The notes: generated from the letters alone by a model not told the origin. Positions 36,767 to 47,081 are shown, numbered from the stretch's first letter. The stretch: DNA of 64,000 nt from Bacteroides mediterraneensis (GCF_900128455.1 NZ_LT635783.1:3780359-3844358); one strand, 5' to 3'. Numbers and translations: made by a program.

Positions 36767-39700
36767 AATTGTTTGGATGAAGGGTTAGACATGGAATTGG
36801 GTTTGTGTATATGGAACAGAGCGGTATAGAAAATAGGAAGCAGCACGAGAGTAATGAGGGTACCTACGGTCAGTCCTCCCATAATCGTGATGGCCATGGA
36901 ACCATACATTGGGTCGTTTACAAGCGGAATCATGCCCACAATGGTGGTCAGTGAGGCCATCAGTACGGGGCGTACGCGTGAAATGGTCGCTTCTACCACG
37001 GCATGATAAGGGTGAAGATGTTCTTCTTGTTGCAAGCGGTTGATTTCATCGACCAGTACAATGGCGTTTTTCACCATCATACCGATAAGTCCCATCATTC
37101 CGATGATAGCCATAAAGGTAAAGGGCTGTCGGAAAAGTAACAGGGCAGGCGTGATGCCACAGAAAACAAACGGGAAGCAGAGCAGAATGAGTATTACTTT
37201 TTTCCAACTGTTGAAAAGTAATAACAGAATACCCAGAATGATGAAGAGGGTCACAGGCATGTATTTCATGAGGTTGCCGATGGCTTCTCCCTGCAATTCA
37301 CCTTCGCCTACCCATCGCATTTTGTAACCGTCCGGCAGAGGGATGTCTTCGATTTCTTTCTGAATGGAGGCGACGACTTTTGCCGGAGTGGCTTCGTATA
37401 AGTCGGTATTGGGGTCACATTCCGCTTCGATGGCTCTTTGTCCATTGAGACGATAGATGTAGTTGTCCTCCCAGTCCAGCCGAATCTGACGGGCTACGTT
37501 GCCGAGGGGTACACTACGGAACAACTGGTCTTGCAGTTCGTCCATTTTGGTGGAACCGGTCAGCAGACCTTTCAGTTCGTTGTCGTCCATGCGTAGGTTC
37601 AACGTACTCCATACGGGAATATCATTCAGGTTGGTAATCCGGCTTCCGTCGGCATTTCGTACCAGCAGATGGATGAGTACGGTCCGGTCTTGGTCGTTCA
37701 ATACGCCTACAGGTAATCCGTCGGTAGCGGCCAGCAAGGCATTTCCTACATCACTTCGCTCAATACCCGACCTTAATGCATCTTCGCGTACATAATCGGC
37801 TGTCAGGGTCTTGCCTTCGGGTTTCCAGTTGTTACCCACGGAATAAGGGTCTACATACGGGCAGCGGCGCATAATATCTTCTGCCTGTTGGCTCAGTTTC
37901 CGTAGGATGGCAGGGTCCGGACCTGAAAACTCGACTTCCACTGTATGAGAGGAGGCAATGGAAAAATTGTATTTCCGGATGCGGATGTACGCGTCGGGAT
38001 AACGTTCGCGCAGAAGTTTCCTAATTGCAGGAATTTGTGCAACCACGGTCTCATAATCTTTACAGTCGACCATCAGTTCACCGTAACAGTCGCCTCCTGA
38101 TGTCATGGGACGCACCAGGCAATAATGGGCAGGTGCACTTCCCATGCTGGCAGCTACCCGCTCAATGGCAGGATTTTTCTTAAGCAGGGCCGATATTTCC
38201 AAAAGGTCTTTTCGTACACGGTCGGGGTCGGTTTGCGAAGGAAGAAAATATTCTACAATGAATTGCTTGTAGTCAAAATCCGGGAAAAACAGATTTTTTA
38301 CCTTCGTCATGCCGAATATACAGAGAGCCAAGAGGATGAAGGCGGTAGCCAGTGTCGTCTTTTTGTATTCTACCAGCAAGCTGATGGTACGACGGATAAA
38401 CCGGTGGATGGGTGAATGGTATATCTGTGGCTGCTGGGTCGTCTTTTCACGAACAGGCAGCCACGATTTGGCACAGACAGGTACTTGGATCAATGCCAGT
38501 ATCCAGCTGGCCAGCAAGCTGACACAGAGCACCAGGAATAGGTCGCCGGCATATTCTCCGGCTGAATCGGGAGAAAGATATACGGCAAGGAAAGTCGATA
38601 CGGCAATCAGGGTAGCTCCCAGCAGAGGCATGGCGGTGTGCTGTCCGATGCGGTACAAATAAGTCTTTGGGGCTAGCCCGCGTGCTTTGTCAATCAAGAT
38701 GCCGTCCATGATGACGATGGCATTGTCTACCAGCATCCCCATGGCCACGATAAAAGCCCCAAGGGAGATACGCTGAAGCGTAGTGCCACACATCAACAGG
38801 ATGGGGAAGGAGACAGCGATGGTCAGAATCAGTCCGAAGCCGATGATGAGGCCGCTGCGGAATCCCATGGTGAAGATAAGAATCAGGATGACAATCAGGA
38901 CCGACTCTACCAGGTTGACCATAAAGGAGCTGATGGCTTCATCCACCTTGTCGGGCTGGAAGAATATTTTTTCCATTTCCATTCCCGCGGGAATCTGTGG
39001 CATGATTTCTGCCAGCCGTTTTTCAACAGCTTTTCCCACATCGGGGACAATGGCATTTTCTTCCATGGTCAGGCAGATGGCCAGGGCCGGTTTCCCGTCT
39101 ACGAAGAAGCCGTTTCGTTGCGGTTTGCTGTAAGTACGTTCTATTTGTGCAATATCTCCCAGTCGGATGGTTTTCCCCTGCGGGGTGCGGATGAGCAGGT
39201 TACGGATATCTTTCTCATCGGTAACGGCACTGCTCACATGCAATGGCAGCCGGTCGCTTTCATTTTGGTAACTGCCTGCGTTCACCGTTTTCCCGGCATT
39301 CTGCAGGCTCATCATGATTTGGGTTGGGATAATGCCATTACGGGCAATCTTCTCTTTCGATAACGTGATTTGAATGACTTCATCCCGGTTGCCCGTGATA
39401 AGGATACGTTTCACACCCTTTACTCCCAGCAGTTCCCGGCGTATCAGTTTGGCGTATTTGTAGAGTTCCGGATAAGAATAGCCTTCACCTGTAAAAGCAT
39501 AGAAGATGCCGTACACATCCATCATGTCGTCTATGACAATCGGGTCATAACAGTCTTGTGGCAATTTGGAACGACTGTCGTTCACTTTCCGTCGCAGGAG
39601 GTCGAAGTGCTGTTCCAAGTCTTTTTGAAGGACGGTCATCTGGAATTCGACGGTGATTGTGGCCATCCCGTTTTGGCATTCCGATTTGATTTTCTTGACA

Positions 39701-39933
39701 TTGGGAAGGGCACGAAGTTCGTCTTCCATGGTTTGTGCCACTTTCAGCTCTACTTCATGAGCGGTAGCTCCCGGATAAGGTATGATGACCATAGCTTGTT
39801 TGACGGAGACAGCCGGGTCTTCCAGCTTGGGCATTTGCAGGAAAGCCAGCACACCGGCTATCAGAATGAATGTCATGAGCGACCAGAACAAGGTAGGCCG
39901 CTTCATAAAGTATTCGGTGAGTTTTATTTTCAT
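36763..39933 (-). CDS. RND-family efflux permease
   Basis: 1056 residues, the full AcrB/HAE1-like proton-driven transporter: twelve membrane helices in two halves with large periplasmic loops. Helix 1 (FWSLMTFILIAGVLAFLQMPK) is followed by the porter domain (VKQAMVIIPYPGATAHEVELKVAQTMEDELRAL). Helix 4 carries GMLVDNAIVIMDGI with the essential acidic pair, and the second half has GMMVKNAIVLVDEI. The substrate range cannot be predicted; these pumps export bile salts, drugs or dyes. It shares one base (TGATG) with the adaptor gene upstream and overlaps the TolC gene by 4 nt, so the three are tightly coupled. Confidence 0.95.
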   Translation of the reverse strand: MKIKLTEYFMKRPTLFWSLMTFILIAGVLAFLQMPKLEDPAVSVKQAMVIIPYPGATAHEVELKVAQTMEDELRALPNVKKIKSECQNGMATITVEFQMTVLQKDLEQHFDLLRRKVNDSRSKLPQDCYDPIVIDDMMDVYGIFYAFTGEGYSYPELYKYAKLIRRELLGVKGVKRILITGNRDEVIQITLSKEKIARNGIIPTQIMMSLQNAGKTVNAGSYQNESDRLPLHVSSAVTDEKDIRNLLIRTPQGKTIRLGDIAQIERTYSKPQRNGFFVDGKPALAICLTMEENAIVPDVGKAVEKRLAEIMPQIPAGMEMEKIFFQPDKVDEAISSFMVNLVESVLIVILILIFTMGFRSGLIIGFGLILTIAVSFPILLMCGTTLQRISLGAFIVAMGMLVDNAIVIMDGILIDKARGLAPKTYLYRIGQHTAMPLLGATLIAVSTFLAVYLSPDSAGEYAGDLFLVLCVSLLASWILALIQVPVCAKSWLPVREKTTQQPQIYHSPIHRFIRRTISLLVEYKKTTLATAFILLALCIFGMTKVKNLFFPDFDYKQFIVEYFLPSQTDPDRVRKDLLEISALLKKNPAIERVAASMGSAPAHYCLVRPMTSGGDCYGELMVDCKDYETVVAQIPAIRKLLRERYPDAYIRIRKYNFSIASSHTVEVEFSGPDPAILRKLSQQAEDIMRRCPYVDPYSVGNNWKPEGKTLTADYVREDALRSGIERSDVGNALLAATDGLPVGVLNDQDRTVLIHLLVRNADGSRITNLNDIPVWSTLNLRMDDNELKGLLTGSTKMDELQDQLFRSVPLGNVARQIRLDWEDNYIYRLNGQRAIEAECDPNTDLYEATPAKVVASIQKEIEDIPLPDGYKMRWVGEGELQGEAIGNLMKYMPVTLFIILGILLLLFNSWKKVILILLCFPFVFCGITPALLLFRQPFTFMAIIGMMGLIGMMVKNAIVLVDEINRLQQEEHLHPYHAVVEATISRVRPVLMASLTTIVGMIPLVNDPMYGSMAITIMGGLTVGTLITLVLLPIFYTALFHIHKPNSMSNPSSKQL

Positions 39934-40991
39934 CAGATAAGTCCTCCTACGTTGGTTTTACTATCCGTATGGATGACACGAACTTTTTCGTTCTCCTGTA
40001 GGGCATTTACCCCTGCCTTTATGATTTGTTCATCGCCTTTCAGTCCGGCTGTAATGACGGCATGGCCTTTTTCATCTATTCCGCAATAGTTCACTTTCCG
40101 TTTGCTGACGGTAGAATCGGCGTTCATGATCCAGACATAGGTTTCTTCCTGTGATTGAATGAGGGCATGCAGGGGAAGCGTAAAAGAAGTACGAAGGCTG
40201 TCGGTGGCGGCAATATGGATGCGTACGTTGACATTCATGCCTGCACTGAGTTGTGAGTCGGCTTCCTTCTGGAAGGTGAGTCTCAGTTGGTACAACTGGT
40301 TACCATCTGCTTTGGGAGCGATACTCAATATTTTCATGGGAATATCTTCTCCTTTCGCAGAAGGAAGCTCGCAGGTGATACGCTGGAAGCGGGAACGGAA
40401 CAGATATACCTCGGCCGGCAGTTCGGTTTCCACTTCCATGGAATGCATGTCGAGCAGGTTGATGACAGGAGTTCCTGCATCCACCATTTCCGACGGAGCG
40501 AAATTGACGCTTTGTATGTAGCCGTCGGTAGGAGCATACAGGCGGGTATATGCCAGCTTGTTACGGTTGACTTGCAATTGTACTTTCAACTGCTGCAGTC
40601 CGGCCTGTGCTTTTTCATAATCGTTGATGGAAATGCTTTTGCTGCGATATAAGGCGTCTGTCCGTTTGACTTCATCTTCCAGTTGCTTGCATTGTATTTC
40701 CAAAGCTTGTACACCCAGTTGGTAGTCTGTGTGGTCCAGTTGGGCGATTAACTGCCCTTTCTTTACATAATCTCCTTCTTTTACGTATATTTTTTCAATT
40801 TGTCCTGCGGTTTTAAACCCCAGTCCGATGTTATGGCTCTCTTGTACCACTCCAGAGAAGTTTTTGATGCTTTCTGCTCCAGACGGGGTAGGAGTGGTCA
40901 CCATCACACTGCGGATAAAGGTTTGCGTGGGCTTTTCTGTGCATCCACTGGCCAACCAGAGAAGGAAGGGAAGTAATAATAATCGTTTCAT
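39933..40991 (-). CDS. RND efflux periplasmic adaptor lipoprotein
   Basis: 352 residues, HlyD/AcrA-type membrane fusion protein. Lipobox WLASGC (Cys near 17) anchors it to the inner membrane. The order is a biotinyl-lipoyl half (GFKTAGQIEKIYVKEGDYVKKGQLIAQLD), a coiled-coil hairpin (about 80-130), the second lipoyl half (LYAPTDGYIQSVNFAPSEMVDAGTPVINL), then beta-barrel and membrane-proximal domains. First gene of the operon. Its likely -7 box is GACCTTTG (plus-strand 41020-41027), off consensus at one base, which fits a promoter needing an activator such as the divergent AraC protein. Confidence 0.93.
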   Translation of the reverse strand: MKRLLLLPFLLWLASGCTEKPTQTFIRSVMVTTPTPSGAESIKNFSGVVQESHNIGLGFKTAGQIEKIYVKEGDYVKKGQLIAQLDHTDYQLGVQALEIQCKQLEDEVKRTDALYRSKSISINDYEKAQAGLQQLKVQLQVNRNKLAYTRLYAPTDGYIQSVNFAPSEMVDAGTPVINLLDMHSMEVETELPAEVYLFRSRFQRITCELPSAKGEDIPMKILSIAPKADGNQLYQLRLTFQKEADSQLSAGMNVNVRIHIAATDSLRTSFTLPLHALIQSQEETYVWIMNADSTVSKRKVNYCGIDEKGHAVITAGLKGDEQIIKAGVNALQENEKVRVIHTDSKTNVGGLI

Positions 40992-41070
40992 CTGTATGGA
41001 TTTAGAAGTTCTTTAGATACAAAGGTCACATTTTTTGTTTTCTTCTTTACACCCTTATTAGCCTGCAAAA

Positions 41071-41133
41071 TGTTCTAAAGGTTGGATTGGTAGATTAAAT
41101 AACCTGTTTTACCCTTGTTTTCTGTTCTAAAGG
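41071..41133. promoter_or_regulatory. Direct repeats in the efflux/AraC intergenic region
   Basis: TGTTCTAAAGG occurs at 41071-41081 and again at 41123-41133, start-to-start 52 bp, about five helical turns. The second copy abuts the -7 box of the AraC gene; the first lies upstream of the efflux promoter. These are candidate binding sites for the AraC regulator, controlling both directions. Inference only. Confidence 0.45.
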
Positions 41134-41143
41134 ACTATCTTTG
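41114..41143 (+). promoter_or_regulatory. Promoter of the AraC-family gene
   Basis: CTTG (41114-41117), an 18-bp spacer and TATCTTTG (41136-41143), 23 bp before the start codon. The second TGTTCTAAAGG repeat lies inside the spacer, which suggests autoregulation. Confidence 0.65.
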
Positions 41144-41166
41144 TAAGAAAATAAAGAGCTAAATAG

Positions 41167-42081
41167 ATGAAGAAAGAAGATTCTATTTTTAAGGAATTGC
41201 ATTTGTTGATGCTTCCTGATGTGGGGCGTACACTGATTTATGGAAATGAACTGGTTTTGCTGGATAACATTGGAATGAATGTGGAAGAGGAGCTGGTTTC
41301 TGATTTTGTGTCTCCTTCCTACCCTTTTAAGCTGACTTTTACCTTGGTGATGTTCTGTTTGCATGGTACCATGCGGGTACGGCTACAGTTGAAAGAATAT
41401 GTGTTGTCGGAGAATGATGTCCTGGTGGTGCTTCCAGGTACGATTGGAGAATGTCTAGAAGTGAGTGCAGAGGCTGAGGTGGCAATTATTGGTTTATCCG
41501 GTCATCGTTTGTGGAAAGGGCAACAATCGTCCTTAAGTATGGCTTTCCTGCGTTTTCTTACTGCTACTCCCCTGATGCATATCTCGTCGGCTCAGATGGA
41601 AGAGTGTATGACGCTCTATCAGTTGATACGGAAAAAGATGGAGCAACCCGGTTATAAGTTTAAGTTGGAAGCTATTGCAGGCTATTTGCAAGTATTTTTT
41701 TACAATGGATGCCAATGGTTGTTGGAGTATGACCGGCAGCAGGTACGTAAAAAAGTGGAAAGCAGGCAGGAAAAGTTGTTTGAGGCCTTTCTGGAGTTGG
41801 TTCAAACACATTATAGAGAACATCGGAATATGTGTTTCTATGCCGAGAAACTTTGCCTGACTCCCAAATACTTGTCCCAGGTCATTTGGGAAGTAAGCAA
41901 CCGCCACGCTCCGGAATGGATTCGCGATTATGTGATTCTGGAAGCAAAGGCTTTGTTAAAAAATGGACAATACACCGTACAGCAGGTAGGTGATTTCCTG
42001 AATTTTGCAAATGCCTCTTTTTTTTGTAAATATTTTAAGGCTGCGGTAGGATGTACTCCCCGGCAATATATGTTGAAATAG
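41167..42081 (+). CDS. AraC-family transcriptional regulator
   Basis: 304 residues. The N-terminal about 180 form a cupin-like sensing domain (LRLQLKEYVLSENDVLVVLPGTIGE). The C-terminal about 100 hold two helix-turn-helix motifs: FYAEKLCLTPKYLSQVIWEVSN and QVGDFLNFANASFFCKYFKAAVGCTPRQYM, the AraC signature. Divergent from the efflux operon with only 175 bp between start codons, so it most likely regulates that pump. The inducer is unknown. Confidence 0.92.
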   Translation: MKKEDSIFKELHLLMLPDVGRTLIYGNELVLLDNIGMNVEEELVSDFVSPSYPFKLTFTLVMFCLHGTMRVRLQLKEYVLSENDVLVVLPGTIGECLEVSAEAEVAIIGLSGHRLWKGQQSSLSMAFLRFLTATPLMHISSAQMEECMTLYQLIRKKMEQPGYKFKLEAIAGYLQVFFYNGCQWLLEYDRQQVRKKVESRQEKLFEAFLELVQTHYREHRNMCFYAEKLCLTPKYLSQVIWEVSNRHAPEWIRDYVILEAKALLKNGQYTVQQVGDFLNFANASFFCKYFKAAVGCTPRQYMLK

Positions 42082-42095
42082 CCGGTGATTAAAAT

Positions 42096-42135
42096 AAAAA
42101 AGCAGGAAGAAAACCTTGGATTCTTCTTCCTGCTT
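42096..42135. terminator. Bidirectional terminator, araC-type gene / metK
   Basis: AAGCAGGAAGAA pairs with TTCTTCCTGCTT across an 8-nt loop, with an A-rich run on the left that gives a T tract for metK. Between convergent genes. Confidence 0.85.
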
Positions 42136-42163
42136 GATATTGTTGTCGTTTAAGAATTTCGGA

Positions 42164-43459
42164 TTATTTCAGTCCGAAAGCTTCTTTCACTTTATTCACG
42201 TAGTCCAGTTTCTCCCATGTAAAGAGTTCCACTTCCACGTCTTTGTTGCCTTCGTAAGCCGATTCGAAATGTTTGGTCACGATTTTCGGTTCACGGCCCA
42301 TGTGTCCGTAAGCGGCTGTCTCGCTGTAAATCGGGTTACGCAGTTTCAGGCGCTCTTCGATGGCGCGGGGACGCATGTCGAAGATTTCACCCACCTTCTT
42401 GGCAATCTCTCCGTCGGTCATGTTGACCTTGCTGCGTCCGTACGTATTGACGTAGATGTTGATAGGGCGTGCCACACCGATGGCGTAAGACACCTGTACC
42501 AGCACTTCGTCGGCTACTCCGGCTGCCACCAGGTTCTTGGCGATATGACGGGCAGCGTACGCCGCACTGCGGTCTACCTTGCTCGGGTCTTTTCCAGAGA
42601 AAGCACCGCCTCCGTGCGCACCGGCACCTCCGTAGGTATCCACGATAATCTTACGGCCTGTCAGTCCGGTATCTCCGTGCGGACCACCGATGACGAACTT
42701 ACCGGTCGGGTTCACATGGTATTTGATTTTATCGTTGAACAAGGCCAGTACTTTCGGATTGTGGATTTCAGCGATGACACGCGGCATCAGGATTTCGATG
42801 ACATCCTTGCGGATTTGGGCCAGCATTTCTTCGTCGGCCTTCAGTTGCGCTTCCTTGGAATCGTTTTCCGGCTGGATGAACTCGTCGTGCTGGGTAGATA
42901 CCACGATGGTATCGATACGTACCGGACGGCGGTCGTCATCGTATTCAATCGTTACCTGGCTCTTTGAATCCGGACGAAGGTAAGTCATGACTTTTCCTTC
43001 ACGGCGGATTTCAGCCAGTACCATCAGCAGTTTGTGTGCCAGGTCTAGTGAAAGCGGCATGTAGTTCTCTGTTTCGTTGGTGGCATAGCCGAACATCATA
43101 CCCTGGTCGCCGGCTCCCTGGTTCATCGGGTCTTCGCGTTCCACGCCGCGGTTGATGTCAGGACTCTGTTCGTGGATGGCAGAGAATACACCGCAAGAGT
43201 TACCTTCGAACATGTATTCGCTCTTGGTATAGCCTATCTTGTTAATCACTTCGCGTGCCACGCGTTGCAAATCGATATACGCTTTGGTTTTCACTTCTCC
43301 TGCCAACACCACCTGTCCGGTAGTTACCAGCGTTTCGCAAGCTACTTTTGAACTGGGGTCGTAAGCCAACAGTTTGTCAAGCACAGCGTCCGAAATTTGA
43401 TCGGCCACTTTGTCGGGGTGTCCTTCAGACACCGATTCGGATGTGAATAAGTATCCCAT
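42164..43459 (-). CDS. metK: S-adenosylmethionine synthase
   Basis: Makes SAM from methionine and ATP. 431 residues, full length plus a slightly extended C-terminus usual in Bacteroidetes. Signature motifs are [18 protein letters not shown] (about 10-27), [14 protein letters not shown] (about 118) and [19 protein letters not shown] (about 285). The leader of about 145 nt begins with a SAM-II-like aptamer (43548-43598), so expression is probably shut down by its own product. Promoter -7 box TATCTTTG at plus-strand 43613-43620. Confidence 0.97.
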   Translation of the reverse strand: MGYLFTSESVSEGHPDKVADQISDAVLDKLLAYDPSSKVACETLVTTGQVVLAGEVKTKAYIDLQRVAREVINKIGYTKSEYMFEGNSCGVFSAIHEQSPDINRGVEREDPMNQGAGDQGMMFGYATNETENYMPLSLDLAHKLLMVLAEIRREGKVMTYLRPDSKSQVTIEYDDDRRPVRIDTIVVSTQHDEFIQPENDSKEAQLKADEEMLAQIRKDVIEILMPRVIAEIHNPKVLALFNDKIKYHVNPTGKFVIGGPHGDTGLTGRKIIVDTYGGAGAHGGGAFSGKDPSKVDRSAAYAARHIAKNLVAAGVADEVLVQVSYAIGVARPINIYVNTYGRSKVNMTDGEIAKKVGEIFDMRPRAIEERLKLRNPIYSETAAYGHMGREPKIVTKHFESAYEGNKDVEVELFTWEKLDYVNKVKEAFGLK

Positions 43460-43547
43460 TGTTTTGGTAAATTAAATAAGTTGTTAATGGTTTCGTTTAT
43501 CCGTGTACGGACAGAGTAGAGAAGTAATCTTCAAGGAAATATAACTA

Positions 43548-43600
43548 TGTGTTTTAGCATTTTTTTCCGTGGTTGCAAGCTACTCAAATCTTTCCACTTT
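43548..43600 (-). promoter_or_regulatory. SAM-II-like riboswitch upstream of metK
   Basis: Read on the minus strand, the leader has GTGG, then AAAGATTTGAGTA, GCTTGCAA, CCAC, an A-rich linker (GGAAAAAAA) and TGCTAAAA. This is the order of conserved blocks in the SAM-II class: P1 formed by GTGG/CCAC, the GATTT loop, TTGCAA, an A-rich linker and the GCTAAA segment that makes the pseudoknot. It starts within about 10 nt of the predicted transcript start. No T-tract terminator follows, so control is probably on translation; the roughly 88 nt between aptamer and ATG is longer than in classic SAM-II cases. Class assigned from memory of the consensus. Confidence 0.72.
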
Positions 43601-43697
43601 TTTAATTGTTTGCAAAGATAGGGAGATAAATTGGAATAATTACAATTTCAGTATGTTTTTAACATAGCTTTACTGAGAGATGGTCTTTAAACCTGTC

Positions 43698-44156
43698 TCA
43701 GGCTTTGTAAAGGGCGGACAAGATTTTTTTTCGCACAGGATGCATCACATTGCCGGCAATCTCCATCAAGGGTTTCATCACGAAGTCTCTTTCTGTCATC
43801 AAGGGGTGGGGAATGGTGAGTTCGGGCGTATGGAGGACGAGGTCGTCGTATAAAAGGATATCAATATCCATCGGACGGTCGCTATAGACACCGTTGGCCG
43901 ATTTTTCCGTTCTTCCAAGCTCCTTTTCGATTTCTTGGGTGGCGTGCAGCACTTCCAAAGGAGTGAGCCGGGTTTCCAGGCAAATCGCCGCGTTGAGGAA
44001 ACTGTGGGCGGATTCAAACCCCCAGGGAGCGGTTTCATAAAAAGAGGATAGGGAAACTTGTTTCCCTATCCTTTCTTGCAGTTTATAGATGGCGGTACGT
44101 AAATTTGCTTCTTTATCGCCCAGATTCGTGCCGAGTCCCAGATAAACTTTTGCCAT
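43698..44156 (-). CDS. folK: HPPK, dihydropterin pyrophosphokinase
   Basis: 152 residues. Transfers pyrophosphate from ATP to 6-hydroxymethyl-dihydropterin in folate synthesis. Motifs are VYLGLGTNLGDKEANL, SSFYETAPWGFESAHSFLNAA and the catalytic RPMDIDILLYDD with the paired aspartates, then IPHPLMTERDFVMKPL. It follows queA by 12 nt at the end of a seven-gene run. No clean intrinsic terminator is seen before the metK promoter. Confidence 0.96.
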   Translation of the reverse strand: MAKVYLGLGTNLGDKEANLRTAIYKLQERIGKQVSLSSFYETAPWGFESAHSFLNAAICLETRLTPLEVLHATQEIEKELGRTEKSANGVYSDRPMDIDILLYDDLVLHTPELTIPHPLMTERDFVMKPLMEIAGNVMHPVRKKILSALYKA

Positions 44157-44168
44157 TGTTTCTGCTTT

Positions 44169-45224
44169 TTATTTATCCAAAATTAGCATGGCGTCACCGT
44201 AGGTACCGAAGCGGTAGCCTTCTTTCAAAGCCACATTGTAGGCCTCCATAATCAGTTCGTAACCTCCGTAGGCGCACACCAGCATCAGCATGGTAGAAAG
44301 CGGCATGTGGAAGTTGCTTACCATGGCATTGGCCACCGAGAAGTCGTAGGGCGGGAAAATGAACTTGTTGGTCCATCCTTCGTATTCTTTCAGGTGTCCG
44401 TCTGTGCCTACAGCCGTTTCAATGGTACGCATCACGGTGGTTCCGATGGCGCATACTTTGTTGCCTCTGTCTTTCGCTTCGTTTACGATACGGCAGGCTT
44501 CTGCGTTGACAAACATCTGTTCCGAGTCCATTTTATGCTTGGTCAGGTCCTCCACGTCGATGTCGCGGAAGTTACCCAGTCCGGCATGCATGGTGATGAA
44601 CGCAAAGTCGATTCCCTTGATTTCCATGCGTTTCATCAGCTCCCGGCTGAAGTGCAGTCCGGCAGCCGGTACAGTCACGGCTCCTTCGTTTTTGGCGTAG
44701 ATGGTCTGGAAACGTTCTTCATCTTCCGGTTCGGCCGGACGATGGATGAAAGGAGGCAATGGGGGTTCTCCCAAGGCATAAAGCGCTTTCTTGAATTCAT
44801 CGTGAGGACCGTCGTACAAAAAACGGAGGGTACGTCCGCGTGAAGTGGTGTTGTCAATCACCTCGGCCACCATGGAATCATCGTCACCGAAATACAGCTT
44901 GTTGCCGATACGGATTTTACGGGCCGGGTCTACCAGCACGTCCCAAAGGCGCAGTTCTTCATTCAGTTCGCGGAGCAGGAATACCTCGATGCGGGCTCCC
45001 GTCTTCTCTTTGTTTCCATACAAACGGGCGGGAAAGACTTTGGTATCATTAAAGATAAACACATCCTTGTCGTCGAAATAGTTCAGTATATCCTTGAAAA
45101 TGACATGCTCAATTTCTCCGGTGGATTTGTGAACTACCATCAGGCGGGATTCATCTCTGTATTTGGCCGGGTAAAGTGCGATTTTGTCTTCCGGCAACTT
45201 GAATTTGAATTGTGACAGTTTCAT
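44169..45224 (-). CDS. queA: S-adenosylmethionine:tRNA ribosyltransferase-isomerase
   Basis: 351 residues. Builds epoxyqueuosine on tRNA from preQ1 and SAM. The start [30 protein letters not shown] and internal motifs [26 protein letters not shown] and [13 protein letters not shown] are those of QueA. The gene lies between truB and folK, so two tRNA-modifying enzymes sit together. Confidence 0.96.
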   Translation of the reverse strand: MKLSQFKFKLPEDKIALYPAKYRDESRLMVVHKSTGEIEHVIFKDILNYFDDKDVFIFNDTKVFPARLYGNKEKTGARIEVFLLRELNEELRLWDVLVDPARKIRIGNKLYFGDDDSMVAEVIDNTTSRGRTLRFLYDGPHDEFKKALYALGEPPLPPFIHRPAEPEDEERFQTIYAKNEGAVTVPAAGLHFSRELMKRMEIKGIDFAFITMHAGLGNFRDIDVEDLTKHKMDSEQMFVNAEACRIVNEAKDRGNKVCAIGTTVMRTIETAVGTDGHLKEYEGWTNKFIFPPYDFSVANAMVSNFHMPLSTMLMLVCAYGGYELIMEAYNVALKEGYRFGTYGDAMLILDK

Positions 45225-45241
45225 CTTCTTCCTTTCTTTCC

Positions 45242-45946
45242 TTAATCGTTTATAACTTCTATTTCTTGCTGGTCAAGCCAAGTCTCAAAATCTTCCACTT
45301 TCATGCAGTCTTCCAGTCTCACGTTTCCCACTCGCGTGCGGACCAGTCCTGTGAGATGTGCGCCGCTGTGCAAGGCTTCCCCGATGTCTCTGGCCAGTGC
45401 CCGGATGTAGGTTCCTTTGCTGCACACCACCCGTATCTTAATTTCCGGCAGGTTGTATTCCAGCAATTCGATTTCATCGATGACCAGTATCTTGGGCTTC
45501 AGCTCCACTTCGTCCCCGTTGCGGGCCATTTCGTAGGCGCGCTTCCCGTCTACCTTGCAGGCCGAGAAGGCAGGGGGAACCTGTTCGATGGTGCCTATGA
45601 ATTTTTTCAATACATCTTCCACCATTTCCCGGGTGATGTGTTCGGTGGGATAAGTGGCGTCAATCTCCTTTTCCAGGTCGAACGACGGGGTGGTGGCTCC
45701 TAATTGGAGGGTGGCGATGTATTCTTTCGTGTGATATTGAAACTCCTCGATACGCTTGGTGGCTTTTCCGGTACAGATGATCATCACCCCGGTGGCCAGC
45801 GGATCGAGCGTTCCGGCATGTCCTACTTTTATTTTCTTTACTCCCAGCTTTCGGCTGATATGGTATCTTATTTTATTGACCACTGCAAAGGATGTCCATT
45901 TCAGTGGCTTGTCAAAGTATAGAACTTCTCCTTCCTTAAAATTCAT
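45242..45946 (-). CDS. truB: tRNA pseudouridine(55) synthase TruB
   Basis: 234 residues. Makes the universal pseudouridine 55 of tRNA. The catalytic aspartate lies in [24 protein letters not shown] (about 40-63), and GFTQ-type specificity elements are replaced by [22 protein letters not shown] sequence. It is shorter than E. coli TruB (314): the C-terminal PUA domain is missing, as in other Bacteroidetes copies. The start [20 protein letters not shown] is typical. Confidence 0.95.
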   Translation of the reverse strand: MNFKEGEVLYFDKPLKWTSFAVVNKIRYHISRKLGVKKIKVGHAGTLDPLATGVMIICTGKATKRIEEFQYHTKEYIATLQLGATTPSFDLEKEIDATYPTEHITREMVEDVLKKFIGTIEQVPPAFSACKVDGKRAYEMARNGDEVELKPKILVIDEIELLEYNLPEIKIRVVCSKGTYIRALARDIGEALHSGAHLTGLVRTRVGNVRLEDCMKVEDFETWLDQQEIEVIND

Positions 45947-45992
45947 CTTATCTTCTTCGTTCTTGGATACTAATGTATGAAGAAACAGGGAA

Positions 45993-46796
45993 TCAACCCC
46001 ACAGGCTGCATGCTATCGTGATAATTCCGGCAATGGCACAATATACACCGAACCAGATGAGCTTTCCTTTTTTGACGATGCTGATCATCCATTTGCAGGC
46101 CACGCATCCTGAAATGAAAGCGGCCAGGAAACCGATAATCAGGGCACCGATGCTGATTTCTGCATCGGCTGCAGAAGCGTTCTTCACGATTTCCATTCCC
46201 GACAGCAGGGCCTCGCCCAGAATCGGCGGAATGACCATCAGGAAAGAGAACTGAGCCAGCGTTTCTTTCTTGTTGCCCAAGATAAGTCCGGTGGCGATGG
46301 TACTTCCGGAGCGTGAGAGTCCCGGCATCACGGCACAAGCCTGGGCCAGACCGATGATGAAGGCATCGCGCATGCTGATTTTCTCTTTCTGACGCGGCTT
46401 GGCGTAATACGAGAAGGTCAGCAGGATGGCGGTCAACAGCAGCATGCATCCCACGATAAGCAAGCCGGACCCGAAGATTTCTTCCACATAGTCCTTGAAG
46501 AAAACACCCACGATACCGATGGGAATCATGGAAATGATAATGTTGATGACGTATTTGGTTTCGTCATTCATTTTCCATTTGAACAAGCCGCGGAAAATCC
46601 AGTCGATTTCTTTCCAGAGAATGACCAGCGTACTCAGTACGGTGGCAATGTGTACCACGACCGTAAAGGTCAGATTTTCTTCTCCTTGTATACCGAACAG
46701 TGCCGAACCGATGGCAAGGTGTCCGCTGCTACTTACAGGCAGGTATTCCGTCAGTCCCTGCAGAATACCTAAAATCAGGGCTTCAAACCAACTCAT
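45993..46796 (-). CDS. uppP: Undecaprenyl-diphosphatase
   Basis: 267 residues, the BacA/UppP integral membrane enzyme that recycles undecaprenyl pyrophosphate for cell-wall synthesis. The first motif is [22 protein letters not shown] (catalytic Glu and Ser/His) and the second is [18 protein letters not shown] (catalytic Arg). About eight membrane segments. It starts 5 nt after DUF3098 and sits in a cell-envelope run with ftsX. Confidence 0.96.
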   Translation of the reverse strand: MSWFEALILGILQGLTEYLPVSSSGHLAIGSALFGIQGEENLTFTVVVHIATVLSTLVILWKEIDWIFRGLFKWKMNDETKYVINIIISMIPIGIVGVFFKDYVEEIFGSGLLIVGCMLLLTAILLTFSYYAKPRQKEKISMRDAFIIGLAQACAVMPGLSRSGSTIATGLILGNKKETLAQFSFLMVIPPILGEALLSGMEIVKNASAADAEISIGALIIGFLAAFISGCVACKWMISIVKKGKLIWFGVYCAIAGIITIACSLWG

Positions 46797-46801
46797 TGTC
46801 T

Positions 46802-47050
46802 TTATTCTTCTTTAGAGGTTATTTCTTTGTCTTTGGGTTTGCGCAAGATGCCATAAATCATGAAGATAAAGCCTACAAAGCAGACCAGCGGAGCTACTTT
46901 GATACGGCGTACGCTGAAAATGTCCGGTTCGAAAGTGGTTTCTGTGGAACCGGGACCACTCATCAATATAAAACCGAGGATAATCACCACCATGCCTATT
47001 GCCAGCAGGATGAAGTTGGTTTTATCGAAGGCAAAACTTTTTTTATCCAT
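46802..47050 (-). CDS. DUF3098 small membrane protein
   Basis: 82 residues with two membrane segments ([20 protein letters not shown] and [19 protein letters not shown]) joined by a short loop. I recognise it as DUF3098, a Bacteroidetes family. It sits in the fixed order ftsX-DUF3098-uppP. The position suggests a role near the divisome or lipid-carrier recycling, but nothing in the sequence shows this. Confidence 0.88.
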   Translation of the reverse strand: MDKKSFAFDKTNFILLAIGMVVIILGFILMSGPGSTETTFEPDIFSVRRIKVAPLVCFVGFIFMIYGILRKPKDKEITSKEE

Positions 47051-47081
47051 AACGATTCGTTATCTATTTAGTTAGTTGATA

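Noticed and set aside
39370..40089. 239-codon plus-strand frame
   Set aside because: Antisense to the RND and adaptor genes.
43631..43645. TTGGAATAATTACAA upstream of metK, similar to the PerR-type dyad at rbr
   Set aside because: One arm is mismatched and metK already has a riboswitch-like leader; the similarity is probably A/T-rich coincidence.
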